Made by a program: the position numbers and the translations under genes | Part shown: positions 8,156 through 16,577 of the stretch, one piece after another | How positions within the stretch are numbered: position 1 is the stretch's first letter | How the letters are laid out: the number at the start of each line of letters is the position of its first letter | Source of the DNA: Bacteroidales bacterium | GTDB lineage: Bacteria > Bacteroidota > Bacteroidia > Bacteroidales > F082 | DNA: 49,353 bases | NCBI GenBank assembly: GCA_021647205.1 | Contig: JAKIVD010000026.1 | Location: 1-49,353 of the forward strand | Direction: 5' to 3' | Notes under the pieces: model-generated | Seen by the model: the letters and a program-made list of their open reading frames with translations, nothing else | Told to the model about the DNA's origin: nothing | The model's database searches: none

Positions 8156-10192
8156 ATGAAAAGAAAATTGTTTGCCTTTTCCATATTGGTTCTCACCTTC
8201 CTCCTGCTTCATCCTCAACTGCTCCGCGGAGATGAAGACTGGATCTATTTTGACGGTTTTGTTACCGACATCGACAATGGTTCACCGCTTGTTGAGCATC
8301 CCGTATTCCTGAGTGGTGAGGATTCTGTCCTTTTCAGTATGACCTTCACCGATGATGCGGGCTATTACCTGGATTCTTTGTTTGTGGAAGACTCGGATAT
8401 CGAAAATGTATTGGTGTCCTCATTCGACTGTAACGGGCTTGAACATTTCTATTTTTATGAAGAACCGGAATCGGAAAACCGTTACGATTTTGAATTGTGT
8501 GCCGGGATAACGGAATGCCAGGCTTTTTATTTTTACGAAGAAGACGAAGAAAATAATTTGCTCCTTTACTTTTTCGACTATTCTGAAGGGGATATTGACC
8601 AATGGACCTGGTATTTTGGCGATGGCACTTCTTCGACGGAACAAAACCCGTCGCACCTTTACAATGCCGGCGGAGTTTATGAGGTTTGCCTGATTGTTGA
8701 AAATACGGGGGACAGTTGTTACAGTGAATTCTGTTTGGATGTGCTTGTTGGTGAGGGCGACTGCGAAGCCGGTTTTGAATGGGAACCTTCTGAAGAAAAC
8801 CCGTTGGAAATTAACTTTACTGATAAGTCGTCGGGAAATATTTTCTTCTGGCAATGGGATTTTGGCGACAGCACATATTCTGATCTGCAATCACCTGTTC
8901 ACGAATATGCAGCACCGGGTCAGTACATGGTTTTTTTATTTGTGAGCGACTCCGGTGGTTACTGTGTCAGCCAGACGATGGAAATGATCCAGGTTGATAT
9001 GGACACAACAGGATGTGAGGCAGCCTTCAGTTATACACTCGACACCTTGAACAACACCCCCTTTGTCTATCTTTTTGAAGATCTGTCAGAAGGAAATATC
9101 AACAACTGGTTTTGGGAATTTGGCGACAACCAGGTTTCTACTGAAAAAAGCCCACAGCATATATACGAAGAGGGCGGTACTTACGAAGTATGCCTGAAAA
9201 TTTCTGCTTCGCCGAATGGCGGGGGCTGCGAAAGTGAGCTTTGCCAGACTATCGAAACCCCTTCCTATTTTAATTTTGGCGGGCAGGTGTTTGTTGATGG
9301 GTTTACCATCAACATCGACAGTGCAGATAAAGCCAATATTGCCATGGCCTACTTGTACCGGAGGATGAATAACCAGTGGTGGTTCATGGATTCGCGTGAG
9401 TTTTGGAAATATGGCTACTATTGGTTTAGCCAAAAACCCGAAGGCGAATACCTCATCCGAACCGACTTGCTGGAGGGCTCGCTTGATTACGGAAATTATG
9501 CCCCTGCCTATTTTGAAGCGGCTGTCAACTGGACTGCCGCCAAAACTTTTTTCCTGTTGAACGGGGAAGAATTTTCGGTGAACATCGAGCTCGAGAAGCT
9601 GGCACCATTGCAAGCGGGTATTGCGTCATTGTCGGGATACCTGCTTGAGGGCTGGACCTGTGGTAGCGGTGTACAGCTACAGCACCAATTGATTGAACTG
9701 TTCAATGCGGAGAATAAGGTTGTTGCATTTACCTACACCGACGAATACGGGAATTTTAGTTTTAACGGCCTTGCTTTTGACAACTACAGGCTGAGGGCCG
9801 AACTTACCGGAAAGACCGTCACTTTTGTTGACCTGAGTCCCGATGCCGGTAACCCCAATATTTCAGAAATCGAACTGATTGTTGATTGCAACAGTTTTGT
9901 TGGGGTGGAGGAGTATTTTGTAGAAAATAACTTTGTCCTGGAATCAGTTTACCCCCTTCCGGCCACCGATTTTATTACACTGCGGATGGTCTCAAAAATA
10001 AGTACAGGAGCAAACCTCTTTATTTATAACCTGAACGGGCAAAAGGTTTTTGAAGAAAGTTATAGCCTGGGCCGGGGAAAGCAGGAGTTTCACATTCCCG
10101 TAAAAGCATTAAACCAGGGACTTTATTTGTTGAAGCTGGTTTCGGTAGATGGAAAAAATACCATCAGCAGGAAAATTTTAATCAACCGTTGA
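8156..10192 (+). CDS. Secreted PKD-repeat protein with T9SS sorting domain
   Basis: A 678-residue secreted protein. A signal peptide covers about residues 1-25 (MKRKLFAFSILVLTFLLL). A carboxypeptidase-regulatory-like beta domain follows (YFDGFVTDIDNGSPL ... FTDDAGYYLDSL). Three PKD domains carry the WxWxFGDG-type signature (WTWYFGDGTSS, WQWDFGDSTYS, WFWEFGDNQVS), each ending in an HxYxxxGxYxV motif. A second carboxypeptidase-like domain lies near residue 500. The final ~80 residues are a T9SS type A sorting domain (ESVYPLPATDFITL ... GQKVFEE ... GLYLLKLVS). The ATG at 8156 is chosen because the signal peptide begins there. It starts 10 bp after the previous gene, so it is probably in the same operon. 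The protein is strongly acidic. It probably sits at the cell surface after T9SS export, as an adhesin or structural protein. Confidence 0.88.
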   Translation: MKRKLFAFSILVLTFLLLHPQLLRGDEDWIYFDGFVTDIDNGSPLVEHPVFLSGEDSVLFSMTFTDDAGYYLDSLFVEDSDIENVLVSSFDCNGLEHFYFYEEPESENRYDFELCAGITECQAFYFYEEDEENNLLLYFFDYSEGDIDQWTWYFGDGTSSTEQNPSHLYNAGGVYEVCLIVENTGDSCYSEFCLDVLVGEGDCEAGFEWEPSEENPLEINFTDKSSGNIFFWQWDFGDSTYSDLQSPVHEYAAPGQYMVFLFVSDSGGYCVSQTMEMIQVDMDTTGCEAAFSYTLDTLNNTPFVYLFEDLSEGNINNWFWEFGDNQVSTEKSPQHIYEEGGTYEVCLKISASPNGGGCESELCQTIETPSYFNFGGQVFVDGFTINIDSADKANIAMAYLYRRMNNQWWFMDSREFWKYGYYWFSQKPEGEYLIRTDLLEGSLDYGNYAPAYFEAAVNWTAAKTFFLLNGEEFSVNIELEKLAPLQAGIASLSGYLLEGWTCGSGVQLQHQLIELFNAENKVVAFTYTDEYGNFSFNGLAFDNYRLRAELTGKTVTFVDLSPDAGNPNISEIELIVDCNSFVGVEEYFVENNFVLESVYPLPATDFITLRMVSKISTGANLFIYNLNGQKVFEESYSLGRGKQEFHIPVKALNQGLYLLKLVSVDGKNTISRKILINR

Positions 10193-10288
10193 TTATTTCA
10201 GGCAACCATTCTTTTTTTGCCTGTCTTGATAAAAGAACAAGAAAGCGAAAAGGGCATAATCAAATGTCTAATTTAAATTATTAACAAC

Positions 10289-12568
10289 ATGAGAAATCTT
10301 ATTTTTAGCTTGATGCTAAGTGTTTTTAGTCTGGTTGCCTTTAGCCAGACGTATGAAGTGTCTGTGAGCGGTGAAGTAACCGACATGTCGGGTGAGCCGG
10401 TAGAAGGACAGGCCGTTGACATTATGACCGACAGTACGGGAGGCGATTTTTATTACTTCAACACTGTTTTTACCGATGATGACGGACATTACGAGGATGA
10501 GTTTGACGTACCTGATGGCGACAGCGGAACTCTCACCGTTTCGACGATGAGCTGCGGTTCGTACCTTTCGGAGTCTGATGAGTTTTCGGAAGAAAATGAC
10601 GAACTCGAATTCAACTTTGTGGTTTGTACTGACATGGGCGGCGACTGCGAGGCCATGTTCTCCCATCATACTACACCAAACGATTTTATGACCGTCATAT
10701 TTACGGATATGTCCATCGGAAACCCCACAGAATGGGACTGGGACTTTGGTGACGGGGAATCTTCCGACGAGCAAAACCCAACGCACACTTACGGCGAAGA
10801 AGGCATGTATTATGTCAGCCTCTCCATCGAAAGCGACAGTGGCGATTGCGAAAGCGAAATAGAAATGATGATCATGGTGGGTTACGACAGTATTTACGAA
10901 TGCGATGCCTGGTTCTTTTATTATCCGGGGGATCTTCCCCTTTCGTTGCAGTTTATGGATGAATCCTGGGGTGATCCCACAAGCTGGGCCTGGGATTTTG
11001 GCGACGGAAATACCTCCGACGAAGAAAACCCATTACATATTTACGCCGCAGAAGGTGAGTACCTTGTAACACTTACCATCAACAGCGATAGCTGCACAAG
11101 CACCTACCAGGAAATGGTCTGGGCCGACTCATCCGGCTTCCCCGGCGATTGTGAAGCCATGTATTTTTACTATCCGGTTTGCGACAGCGGCAACGACCGG
11201 GATGGTGATCTAAAATATCAGTTTATTGATATTTCTTATGGCGAGCCTGATGCCTGGGCCTGGGATTTTGGTGATGGCGAAACCTCTGACGAGCAAAACC
11301 CCATCCACGAATTTGAGGAAGAAGGCGAATACGAAGTTTGCCTCACTATTTCCAATGTCAACGATTCCTGCGAAAGTACCTATTGCGATATGGTCTACGT
11401 TTCTCACGATACCATCGGCGATTGCACCGGCTGGTTCGATTATGATGAAGGAGACAGCCTGACTGTTGAGTTTGAAGGCTTCCTGATGAATTCGATGAAT
11501 GCAACCTTTAGCTGGGAATTTGGAGACAGCACAACGGGTTCCGGTCAAACTGTTTTGCATACTTATGCACAGGATGGCATTTACACCGTAACAATGTTTG
11601 CCGTTGATTCGGCCATGGGATGCGATATTGAATACACCCAAATGGTTTGGGTTGGCGACAGCATAACTTTTACCGTTTACGGTAATGTGTTCCTCGACGA
11701 CAGCATGAGCGCCGATGTAGCCGATGTTTACCTGATGACGTTTGATACCATCGGTAATGACCTGATTGATGTTGCCACAACTTCGGTTGATTCCAACGGA
11801 TATTATCAATTTGACAATGTGGGCCTGGAGAACTGTATCTATTTTGTTCAGGCCGAGCTCACCGATGGCTCTGACCATTATGGTGATTATGTGCCAACTT
11901 ACCATGTTGACGCTTTGACATGGGAAGATTCCTGGCCGGTATTTCCTTTCCCCATGGGATGGAGTTACGATATATACCTGCAACCCTCACAAGGAATTAA
12001 TGCGGGCGACGGAAGCATTGCAGGAACTGTAAGCGGGGAAGCTAAGCGGGAGTTGATGCCAAACGTGGAAATTTTACTCCTCAATCAGGACAACACACCC
12101 ATCAGCTATCTGCGCACCGATGAAAACGGTGAGTTTGCTTTCCCTGAACTGGAATTCGGTACTTACATTGTTTATACGGAGATTGTGGGAATCAAAACTA
12201 CCCCTGTTACTGTTGTCCTGGGCGAAAGCAACCCGGATGCACAGCTAGATATTGTGGTGGCCAATGGCGAAGCGCTGCTCGGCCTCGGGGAAGTTTCCTC
12301 GAAATATATCGACGAAGTAAGCGCTGTTTACCCCAATCCCGTGACTGCAAATACCGCTGTTGAAGTGGGGATGAAAGAAACCGGCGATGTTCAACTGAGT
12401 GTGCTGAACCAATTCGGACAGCTTGTTTTTGCATTAGAAAAACAATTGACCTCAGGTAGTAACAGAATTGAACTGAAAACACAATCACTTTCTCCGGGAC
12501 TGTACATTGTGCGCATAAAAGCGAATGATGGAGTTGCCACAGTCCGTAAGTTTGTGAAATTACGATAA
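10289..12568 (+). CDS. Secreted acidic PKD-repeat protein with T9SS sorting domain
   Basis: A 759-residue protein related in design to the upstream gene product. A signal peptide (MRNLIFSLMLSVFSLVAFSQ) is followed by a carboxypeptidase-regulatory-like domain (VSGEVTDMSGEPVEGQAVDI). Four PKD-like domains follow (WDWDFGDGESS, WAWDFGDGNTS, WAWDFGDGETS, and FSWEFGDSTTG), each with a cysteine pair in the linkers. Another carboxypeptidase-like domain lies near residue 575 (IAGTVSGEAKRELMPNVEI). A T9SS sorting domain ends the chain (VYPNPVTANTAVEV ... NQFGQLVFALE ... GLYIVRIKA). Asp and Glu are very frequent, suggesting calcium binding or a low isoelectric point. It lies 96 bp after its neighbour and is followed by a clear terminator, which closes the ECF cluster. 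Confidence 0.88.
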   Translation: MRNLIFSLMLSVFSLVAFSQTYEVSVSGEVTDMSGEPVEGQAVDIMTDSTGGDFYYFNTVFTDDDGHYEDEFDVPDGDSGTLTVSTMSCGSYLSESDEFSEENDELEFNFVVCTDMGGDCEAMFSHHTTPNDFMTVIFTDMSIGNPTEWDWDFGDGESSDEQNPTHTYGEEGMYYVSLSIESDSGDCESEIEMMIMVGYDSIYECDAWFFYYPGDLPLSLQFMDESWGDPTSWAWDFGDGNTSDEENPLHIYAAEGEYLVTLTINSDSCTSTYQEMVWADSSGFPGDCEAMYFYYPVCDSGNDRDGDLKYQFIDISYGEPDAWAWDFGDGETSDEQNPIHEFEEEGEYEVCLTISNVNDSCESTYCDMVYVSHDTIGDCTGWFDYDEGDSLTVEFEGFLMNSMNATFSWEFGDSTTGSGQTVLHTYAQDGIYTVTMFAVDSAMGCDIEYTQMVWVGDSITFTVYGNVFLDDSMSADVADVYLMTFDTIGNDLIDVATTSVDSNGYYQFDNVGLENCIYFVQAELTDGSDHYGDYVPTYHVDALTWEDSWPVFPFPMGWSYDIYLQPSQGINAGDGSIAGTVSGEAKRELMPNVEILLLNQDNTPISYLRTDENGEFAFPELEFGTYIVYTEIVGIKTTPVTVVLGESNPDAQLDIVVANGEALLGLGEVSSKYIDEVSAVYPNPVTANTAVEVGMKETGDVQLSVLNQFGQLVFALEKQLTSGSNRIELKTQSLSPGLYIVRIKANDGVATVRKFVKLR

Positions 12569-12592
12569 CCCTTTTCTGGTTGTTCTGAAAAT

Positions 12593-12629
12593 GCCCTTCC
12601 GCCTTGTGTGGAGGGGCTTTTCTTTTTTA
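12593..12629 (+). terminator. Rho-independent terminator of the ECF/PKD cluster
   Basis: A GC-rich hairpin GCCCTTCCGC (12593-12602) pairs with GTGGAGGGGC (12608-12617), with wobble pairs, and is followed by a T-rich tract (12618-12628). It lies 24 bp after the stop of the second PKD gene and just before the convergent lipid-kinase gene. Confidence 0.85.
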
Positions 12630-12645
12630 GGCCTCATGCGGGTTA

Positions 12646-13539
12646 TTACAAATACCTGTTCTCCCCGTGGGTGATTAGTTTAACAGCTTGTTTCAGCAGG
12701 CCAACTTTCAATTGTTTAAACTTGCCGATTACTTCCCCGTCCAGTTGCAACAGCCGAGGCCGGTCAAATTCTATTTCCGCTTTGTCGGTACTGAACACTT
12801 TTCCGCTCTGGCTGTTGTGGAACCTTTCATCAAATTTTGACAAGCCGGCTTTAATCAGTGATGTCAGGTCTATTTTCTCAACAATTACTATCTCGAACTT
12901 CCCATCCATGGGGTTGCCCGTCAACGTCAGCGGCACACCGGTTCCATACTTTCTGGAGTTGCATATCCCCAGCATCAGCCCTTTTTCCCGGCGCACCTTG
13001 CCGTCAATCCTGATGGTCATCCCGAACGGCTCGAGCCGCTTTAACTCGTCGATAAAATATTTGGCATAAGTTGCCATGCCCCTGTTTTTATCTTTGGAGT
13101 AGGCATGCACAATTCGGGCATTTATTCCCACGTCGCCAATGTGCATGGTATAATGTTCATCGTTCACCACTACCATGTCAAGGCCTGCAACAAGTTCCGA
13201 CATAATCAGGTCTTTCAAAGCCTCGATGGGGCGGGGGTTGACAAACAGCTCAGCAGCCATGCCATTGGCCGAACCGAGGGGGATAATTCCCATCGGGTAG
13301 CCGGTATTGAGCAAAGTAATTGCCGTAAACAAGGTCGTTCCGTCGCCCCCGGCCGCGGCCACCTTATCAGGATGAAATTCCTGAAGGGCCAGGAGCAATG
13401 CCTGCTCGTCTTTATGTCCGGTGGTTTTAAAAAACCGGGCTTCGATGCCGTATTTGCTGCAAAGTTTTTTCGCCTCAAGTAAAAAAGGCCCTTTGTTGAC
13501 GCCTCCGGAAACAGGGTTTACTACGAAAAGGAGTTTCAT
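12646..13539 (-). CDS. Diacylglycerol/lipid kinase family protein (YegS/DagK-like)
   Basis: A 297-residue soluble lipid kinase of the diacylglycerol kinase catalytic family, which transfers phosphate from ATP to diacylglycerol or a related lipid. The N-terminus has the NPVSGG motif (LLFVVNPVSGGVNKG). The nucleotide-binding GGDGT motif lies near residue 73 (AAAGGDGTTLFTAI), followed by IIPLGSANGMAAEL, the family's usual PxGTxND region in variant form. The C-terminal half has the expected beta-rich lipid-binding fold with DGKVRREKGLMLGICN and FDRPRLLQLDGEVIG. The ATG at 13539 is preferred over a start seven codons upstream because the family begins at MKLLFVVNP. It is the last gene of a minus-strand group with a permease and an APP1-type phosphatase. 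It ends 17 bp past the terminator of the convergent PKD gene. Confidence 0.9.
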   Translation of the reverse strand: MKLLFVVNPVSGGVNKGPFLLEAKKLCSKYGIEARFFKTTGHKDEQALLLALQEFHPDKVAAAGGDGTTLFTAITLLNTGYPMGIIPLGSANGMAAELFVNPRPIEALKDLIMSELVAGLDMVVVNDEHYTMHIGDVGINARIVHAYSKDKNRGMATYAKYFIDELKRLEPFGMTIRIDGKVRREKGLMLGICNSRKYGTGVPLTLTGNPMDGKFEIVIVEKIDLTSLIKAGLSKFDERFHNSQSGKVFSTDKAEIEFDRPRLLQLDGEVIGKFKQLKVGLLKQAVKLITHGENRYL

Positions 13540-13603
13540 TGAAAGGGTTTTAATGAACACATGTTAGCAGTTTGTCATTTTTGAAAGCCGGGCCTAAAAT
13601 ACC

Positions 13604-14671
13604 TTAGTCGCCGACTTCGCCATTATCCGACATCATTATTGCCAGGCTGCGCGTGCCTGCAAATTGTGCCATAATAATAATAGCAATGGATGCAATGGGC
13701 ACAGCCAGTATCATCCCGAGAACCCCCCAGATATTTCCCCAGAAAGCAAGGGCAAGCAAAACGGTAATCGGGCTGATATTAAGTGTTTTGCCCATCAGCT
13801 TGGGCTGGATAAAATTACCAAGGACCAGTTGGATGGCCACAAGCACACCGAAAACATATACAAAGTGCATCAGGTCGCCAAACTGAAAAACTGAAAGGAC
13901 AGCCGGCAGCAGGGAGGAAATAAACGGGCCGATATAGGGTATAAAATTCAGGATGAAAATGAGAAAAGCCCACAACACGGGAAAGTCAACGCCCAATATT
14001 AACAAAGCGACATAACTGATTGCAGCGGTAATAAAACTTATCAAGATCATGGAGCCCAAAAATGCCCTTACGGCTTTGTCAATTTTAGAGATCAGCTTGT
14101 CGAAGCGTTTGAATTTCTCATCTTTTTCCGGAAACAGTTTCAATTGCTTAACCCTGACGGCGGCTTCTTCGAGCAGCATAAAAATGACATAGATGAGAAT
14201 AATCGAAAAATTGGCCATGAATGTGGACAATGCATTGATTACATCTGTGGCCATCGCCGCAAGGTTTAATTTCGAGAAAGCGCTTTTCAGGTATTCCATC
14301 AACCTGGGATCGTTTATCCTGTGGCTCAGACTACCCATCAGGCCTTCCATTTTCTCTTTGTAAGCAGGGCCCTGCTCACTGATTTGTTCAACGTTGAGGC
14401 TGACAACCTCAAAAATAGTTACAACAACCAATGTGATAATAAGAAAAGACGACAGCCCCCTCAACAACCTTGGCATGGATTTCCCGCGGATGGTGATTTT
14501 TCCCAACCTTCGGTTTAAATCGTGAATTATATACCATGCCAGCAGGGCAATGACCAGCGGTTTAAATATCACGTCAAAATAAATAAGGCCGACAGTGGAA
14601 AGTGCAGTTATCCCAAATGCATAAAAAACATTGGGCAACATGGATTTACCGGTATCTGTTTTTGTTTTCAT
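13604..14671 (-). CDS. AI-2E family transporter (PerM-like membrane permease)
   Basis: A 355-residue integral membrane protein of the AI-2E/PerM family, whose members export small molecules or act as ion antiporters. About seven to eight membrane segments are visible. They include the N-terminal pair (YAFGITALSTVGLIYF and VIFKPLVIALLAWYIIHDL), a segment near residue 75 (LSSFLIITLVVVTIFEVV), and the family-typical C-terminal block (ALLILGVDFPVLWAFLIFILNFIPYIGPFI, here named by its NFIPYIGPFI motif, then IQPKLMGKTLNISPI and LGMILAVPIASIA). The soluble part around residues 85-140 is amphipathic helical. The length is typical. The start is 9 bp downstream of the APP1-like gene, so co-transcription is likely. 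The transported substrate cannot be read from the sequence. Confidence 0.9.
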   Translation of the reverse strand: MKTKTDTGKSMLPNVFYAFGITALSTVGLIYFDVIFKPLVIALLAWYIIHDLNRRLGKITIRGKSMPRLLRGLSSFLIITLVVVTIFEVVSLNVEQISEQGPAYKEKMEGLMGSLSHRINDPRLMEYLKSAFSKLNLAAMATDVINALSTFMANFSIILIYVIFMLLEEAAVRVKQLKLFPEKDEKFKRFDKLISKIDKAVRAFLGSMILISFITAAISYVALLILGVDFPVLWAFLIFILNFIPYIGPFISSLLPAVLSVFQFGDLMHFVYVFGVLVAIQLVLGNFIQPKLMGKTLNISPITVLLALAFWGNIWGVLGMILAVPIASIAIIIMAQFAGTRSLAIMMSDNGEVGD

Positions 14672-14680
14672 AGGCGTGGA

Positions 14681-15628
14681 TTATTGTACTTTAGTTTTGC
14701 GGAGCAGTTGTTCCAAATGTACAATTTCTTTTTCTACTTCGTCATCATCTCCAAAATAAACTGCCGAAGGCATTGCTTTTTTCAGGGATTCCCATTGTTT
14801 CTTTTGCCGCATGGAGCGGAAAGGTTTGGTTTGCCTGATAAATACATTTGCTATTCTCCCCGGAAATTCAAGTGCTACACCGGTATAGATTTCCATATCA
14901 CGTTGGCTGTCATCACCAATCAAAACAAGTAATTTGTTTTCTGATTGCCCAAGAATAAACCGAATATGTTTCAGCTTGAAATCCCTGCCTTTTTTCGGCC
15001 GAACCAATTGCGTGAGCCTCAAATAGGGGGTAAGCAGCAGTATTCCTTTCGGGAGGGCATGGTGTTCGATAAAGGAGTTTAAGAGTCCAAACAGGTTGCT
15101 TTCGCTTTTGGAAATATAAAATACGCGGCAATTTCGGGTTTCGAATTCATTCAGCAGCTTCAGGGTAAACGGTATTGATTTTCTTTTCTGTGGCGAAGTC
15201 AGAGAAAGCGTGCCAATCCGTTTAAAAAACTTTGCCGTATAAGAAACCAGGATGGTATCGTCAATATCGGAAATCACATCAAAAGGGCCTGTGGTGGTTT
15301 TGAAAATGACAGGGTAGTCTTGTAAGATTCTCAGTGCTTGTCCGGTTTCCCCGGATTCGATGACCGGTTTTTCTTCTATCGGAAAACCAACGGCAACAGA
15401 AAAACTTCCGTATTTGTCGGTGCGTGCCGCGATGGTTTTTCCGTGAACACGAATGAATATCTCTTTGTTTCCGTAAACGGCAATAAAATAGGAGTTGACT
15501 ACCTTCAGCAGATTTCGGAGCCGGCCCTGTTGTTTGCTGTAACCGATTGGCGCAACAGTTAACAAAACACCTTTCAACAGTGTCTTGTTATTAAAATGAA
15601 TAGCTGATATTTGCCAGACTACGGGCAT
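14681..15628 (-). CDS. APP1-type phosphatidate phosphatase catalytic-domain protein (DUF2183)
   Basis: A 315-residue cytoplasmic protein. The core, at about residues 125-280, has HAD-like motifs of the APP1/DUF2183 family: DVISDIDDTILVS (the DxDxT nucleophile motif), a serine in FYISKSESNLFGLL, a lysine in RPKKGRDFKLKHI, and the acidic motif LIGDDSQRDMEIY. Known family members dephosphorylate phosphatidic acid or related lipids. The N-terminal 120 residues form a beta-sandwich-like segment with an FIRVHGKTIAART strand pattern. The ATG at 15628 is preferred over a TTG three codons upstream. It is the first gene of a tight minus-strand group with the AI-2E permease (9 bp) and a lipid kinase, so opposing phosphate transfer to and from lipid head groups is plausible; this pairing is inference. 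Confidence 0.87.
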   Translation of the reverse strand: MPVVWQISAIHFNNKTLLKGVLLTVAPIGYSKQQGRLRNLLKVVNSYFIAVYGNKEIFIRVHGKTIAARTDKYGSFSVAVGFPIEEKPVIESGETGQALRILQDYPVIFKTTTGPFDVISDIDDTILVSYTAKFFKRIGTLSLTSPQKRKSIPFTLKLLNEFETRNCRVFYISKSESNLFGLLNSFIEHHALPKGILLLTPYLRLTQLVRPKKGRDFKLKHIRFILGQSENKLLVLIGDDSQRDMEIYTGVALEFPGRIANVFIRQTKPFRSMRQKKQWESLKKAMPSAVYFGDDDEVEKEIVHLEQLLRKTKVQ

Positions 15629-15829
15629 GGAAAACAAACTTGATTTTTAATTAGGACCGTCTTTATTCGCCATACATCCCGGAAGGAGGGTAAATTTCAA
15701 ATCAGCAAAAAAACCGGTGCGCCAAAACAGACCGGAAAAGTACGAATAAACCCGGTCCGAAAACAAATTGCCGAGATTTCAGGTTTTTGTTTACTTCGCA
15801 AGCCTTAAGCCGGGCGCCTTTCCCGGGGA

Positions 15830-16528
15830 ATGAAATATCGGGTTGTTATTCAGAACCAAAAAAATATCTCAGTGAGGAAAATAAAGTTGCCGGCGAAAAC
15901 AGTCATCGTTTGGGACTGGAACGGAACGCTGCTCGATGATGTGGGGCTATGCGTGTCGTGCATGAATGTGTTGCTTTCAAAACGCGGCATTCCGCAAATG
16001 ACAGTCGGCCGCTACCGCGAAATTTTCACTTTCCCTGTCAGGGAGTATTACCGCAAGGCCGGTTTCGATTTCCAGCAGGAAGATTTTGAAGTGCCGGCCA
16101 TGGAATTTATCACTTTGTACTATCAATCCTTGCCACAGGCAAACCTGTTTTCAGGTGTTGAAAACCTGCTGGTTTCCTTTCGGAAAAAAAATGTTCGCCA
16201 ATTGGTGTTGTCGGCCATGGAGCACGAAAAGCTTGTACATTCTTTAAAGAGCAAAGGTATATTTCACTTTTTCAATAAGGTGTCGGGACTGACCGACCAT
16301 TACGCCCACAGCAAATTAGAGATCGGGCAGGTATTGCTGGCGGGCGAAACGGCCGTTAAAAGCGAAATGTTGCTCGTCGGCGACAGCCTGCACGACCTTG
16401 AAGTGGCGAATGATTTGGGAATCGATTGTGCCCTGGTAGCCCGGGGACATCAGTCTAAAGAAAGGTTGCTGGAAAAAACAGAGTGGGTTTTTGATGCGCT
16501 TTCGGATGTGGTGGCATTGGTGGGCTAA
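15830..16528 (+). CDS. HAD family hydrolase (phosphoglycolate phosphatase-like)
   Basis: A 232-residue haloacid-dehalogenase-type phosphatase. Motif I is VWDWNGTLLDD near residue 30; the third position of the DxD pair is Asn here, as in a known subgroup of small-molecule HAD phosphatases. A helical cap follows (residues ~40-110, SKRGIPQM ... YYRKAGFDF). Motif II is VLSAMEH, motif III is the lysine in HSKLEIGQVL, and motif IV is LLVGDSLHDLEVA with conserved acidic residues. The C-terminal motif DCALVARGHQS is also typical. The natural substrate is unknown; small sugar or glycolate phosphates are possible. The ATG at 15830 gives about 25 extra N-terminal residues before motif I, so a later start cannot be excluded. 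A bidirectional terminator follows. Confidence 0.9.
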   Translation: MKYRVVIQNQKNISVRKIKLPAKTVIVWDWNGTLLDDVGLCVSCMNVLLSKRGIPQMTVGRYREIFTFPVREYYRKAGFDFQQEDFEVPAMEFITLYYQSLPQANLFSGVENLLVSFRKKNVRQLVLSAMEHEKLVHSLKSKGIFHFFNKVSGLTDHYAHSKLEIGQVLLAGETAVKSEMLLVGDSLHDLEVANDLGIDCALVARGHQSKERLLEKTEWVFDALSDVVALVG

Positions 16529-16536
16529 GGACTGGT

Positions 16537-16569
16537 AACTTTTCCAAAGTTTCAAACTTTGAAAAAGTT
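16537..16569. terminator. Bidirectional terminator hairpin
   Basis: A near-perfect 16-bp inverted repeat AACTTTTCCAAAGTTT (16537-16552) and AAACTTTGAAAAAGTT (16554-16569) with one mismatch. It sits between the convergent HAD gene and the MORN-repeat gene. The arms are T-rich or A-rich at their outer ends, so the hairpin can end transcription from both sides. Confidence 0.75.
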
Positions 16570-16577
16570 AAAACACC

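Noticed and set aside
11210-11983. A 257-codon frame antisense to the acidic PKD gene
   Set aside because: It arises from the biased Asp/Glu codons on the opposite strand and shows no domain or signal.
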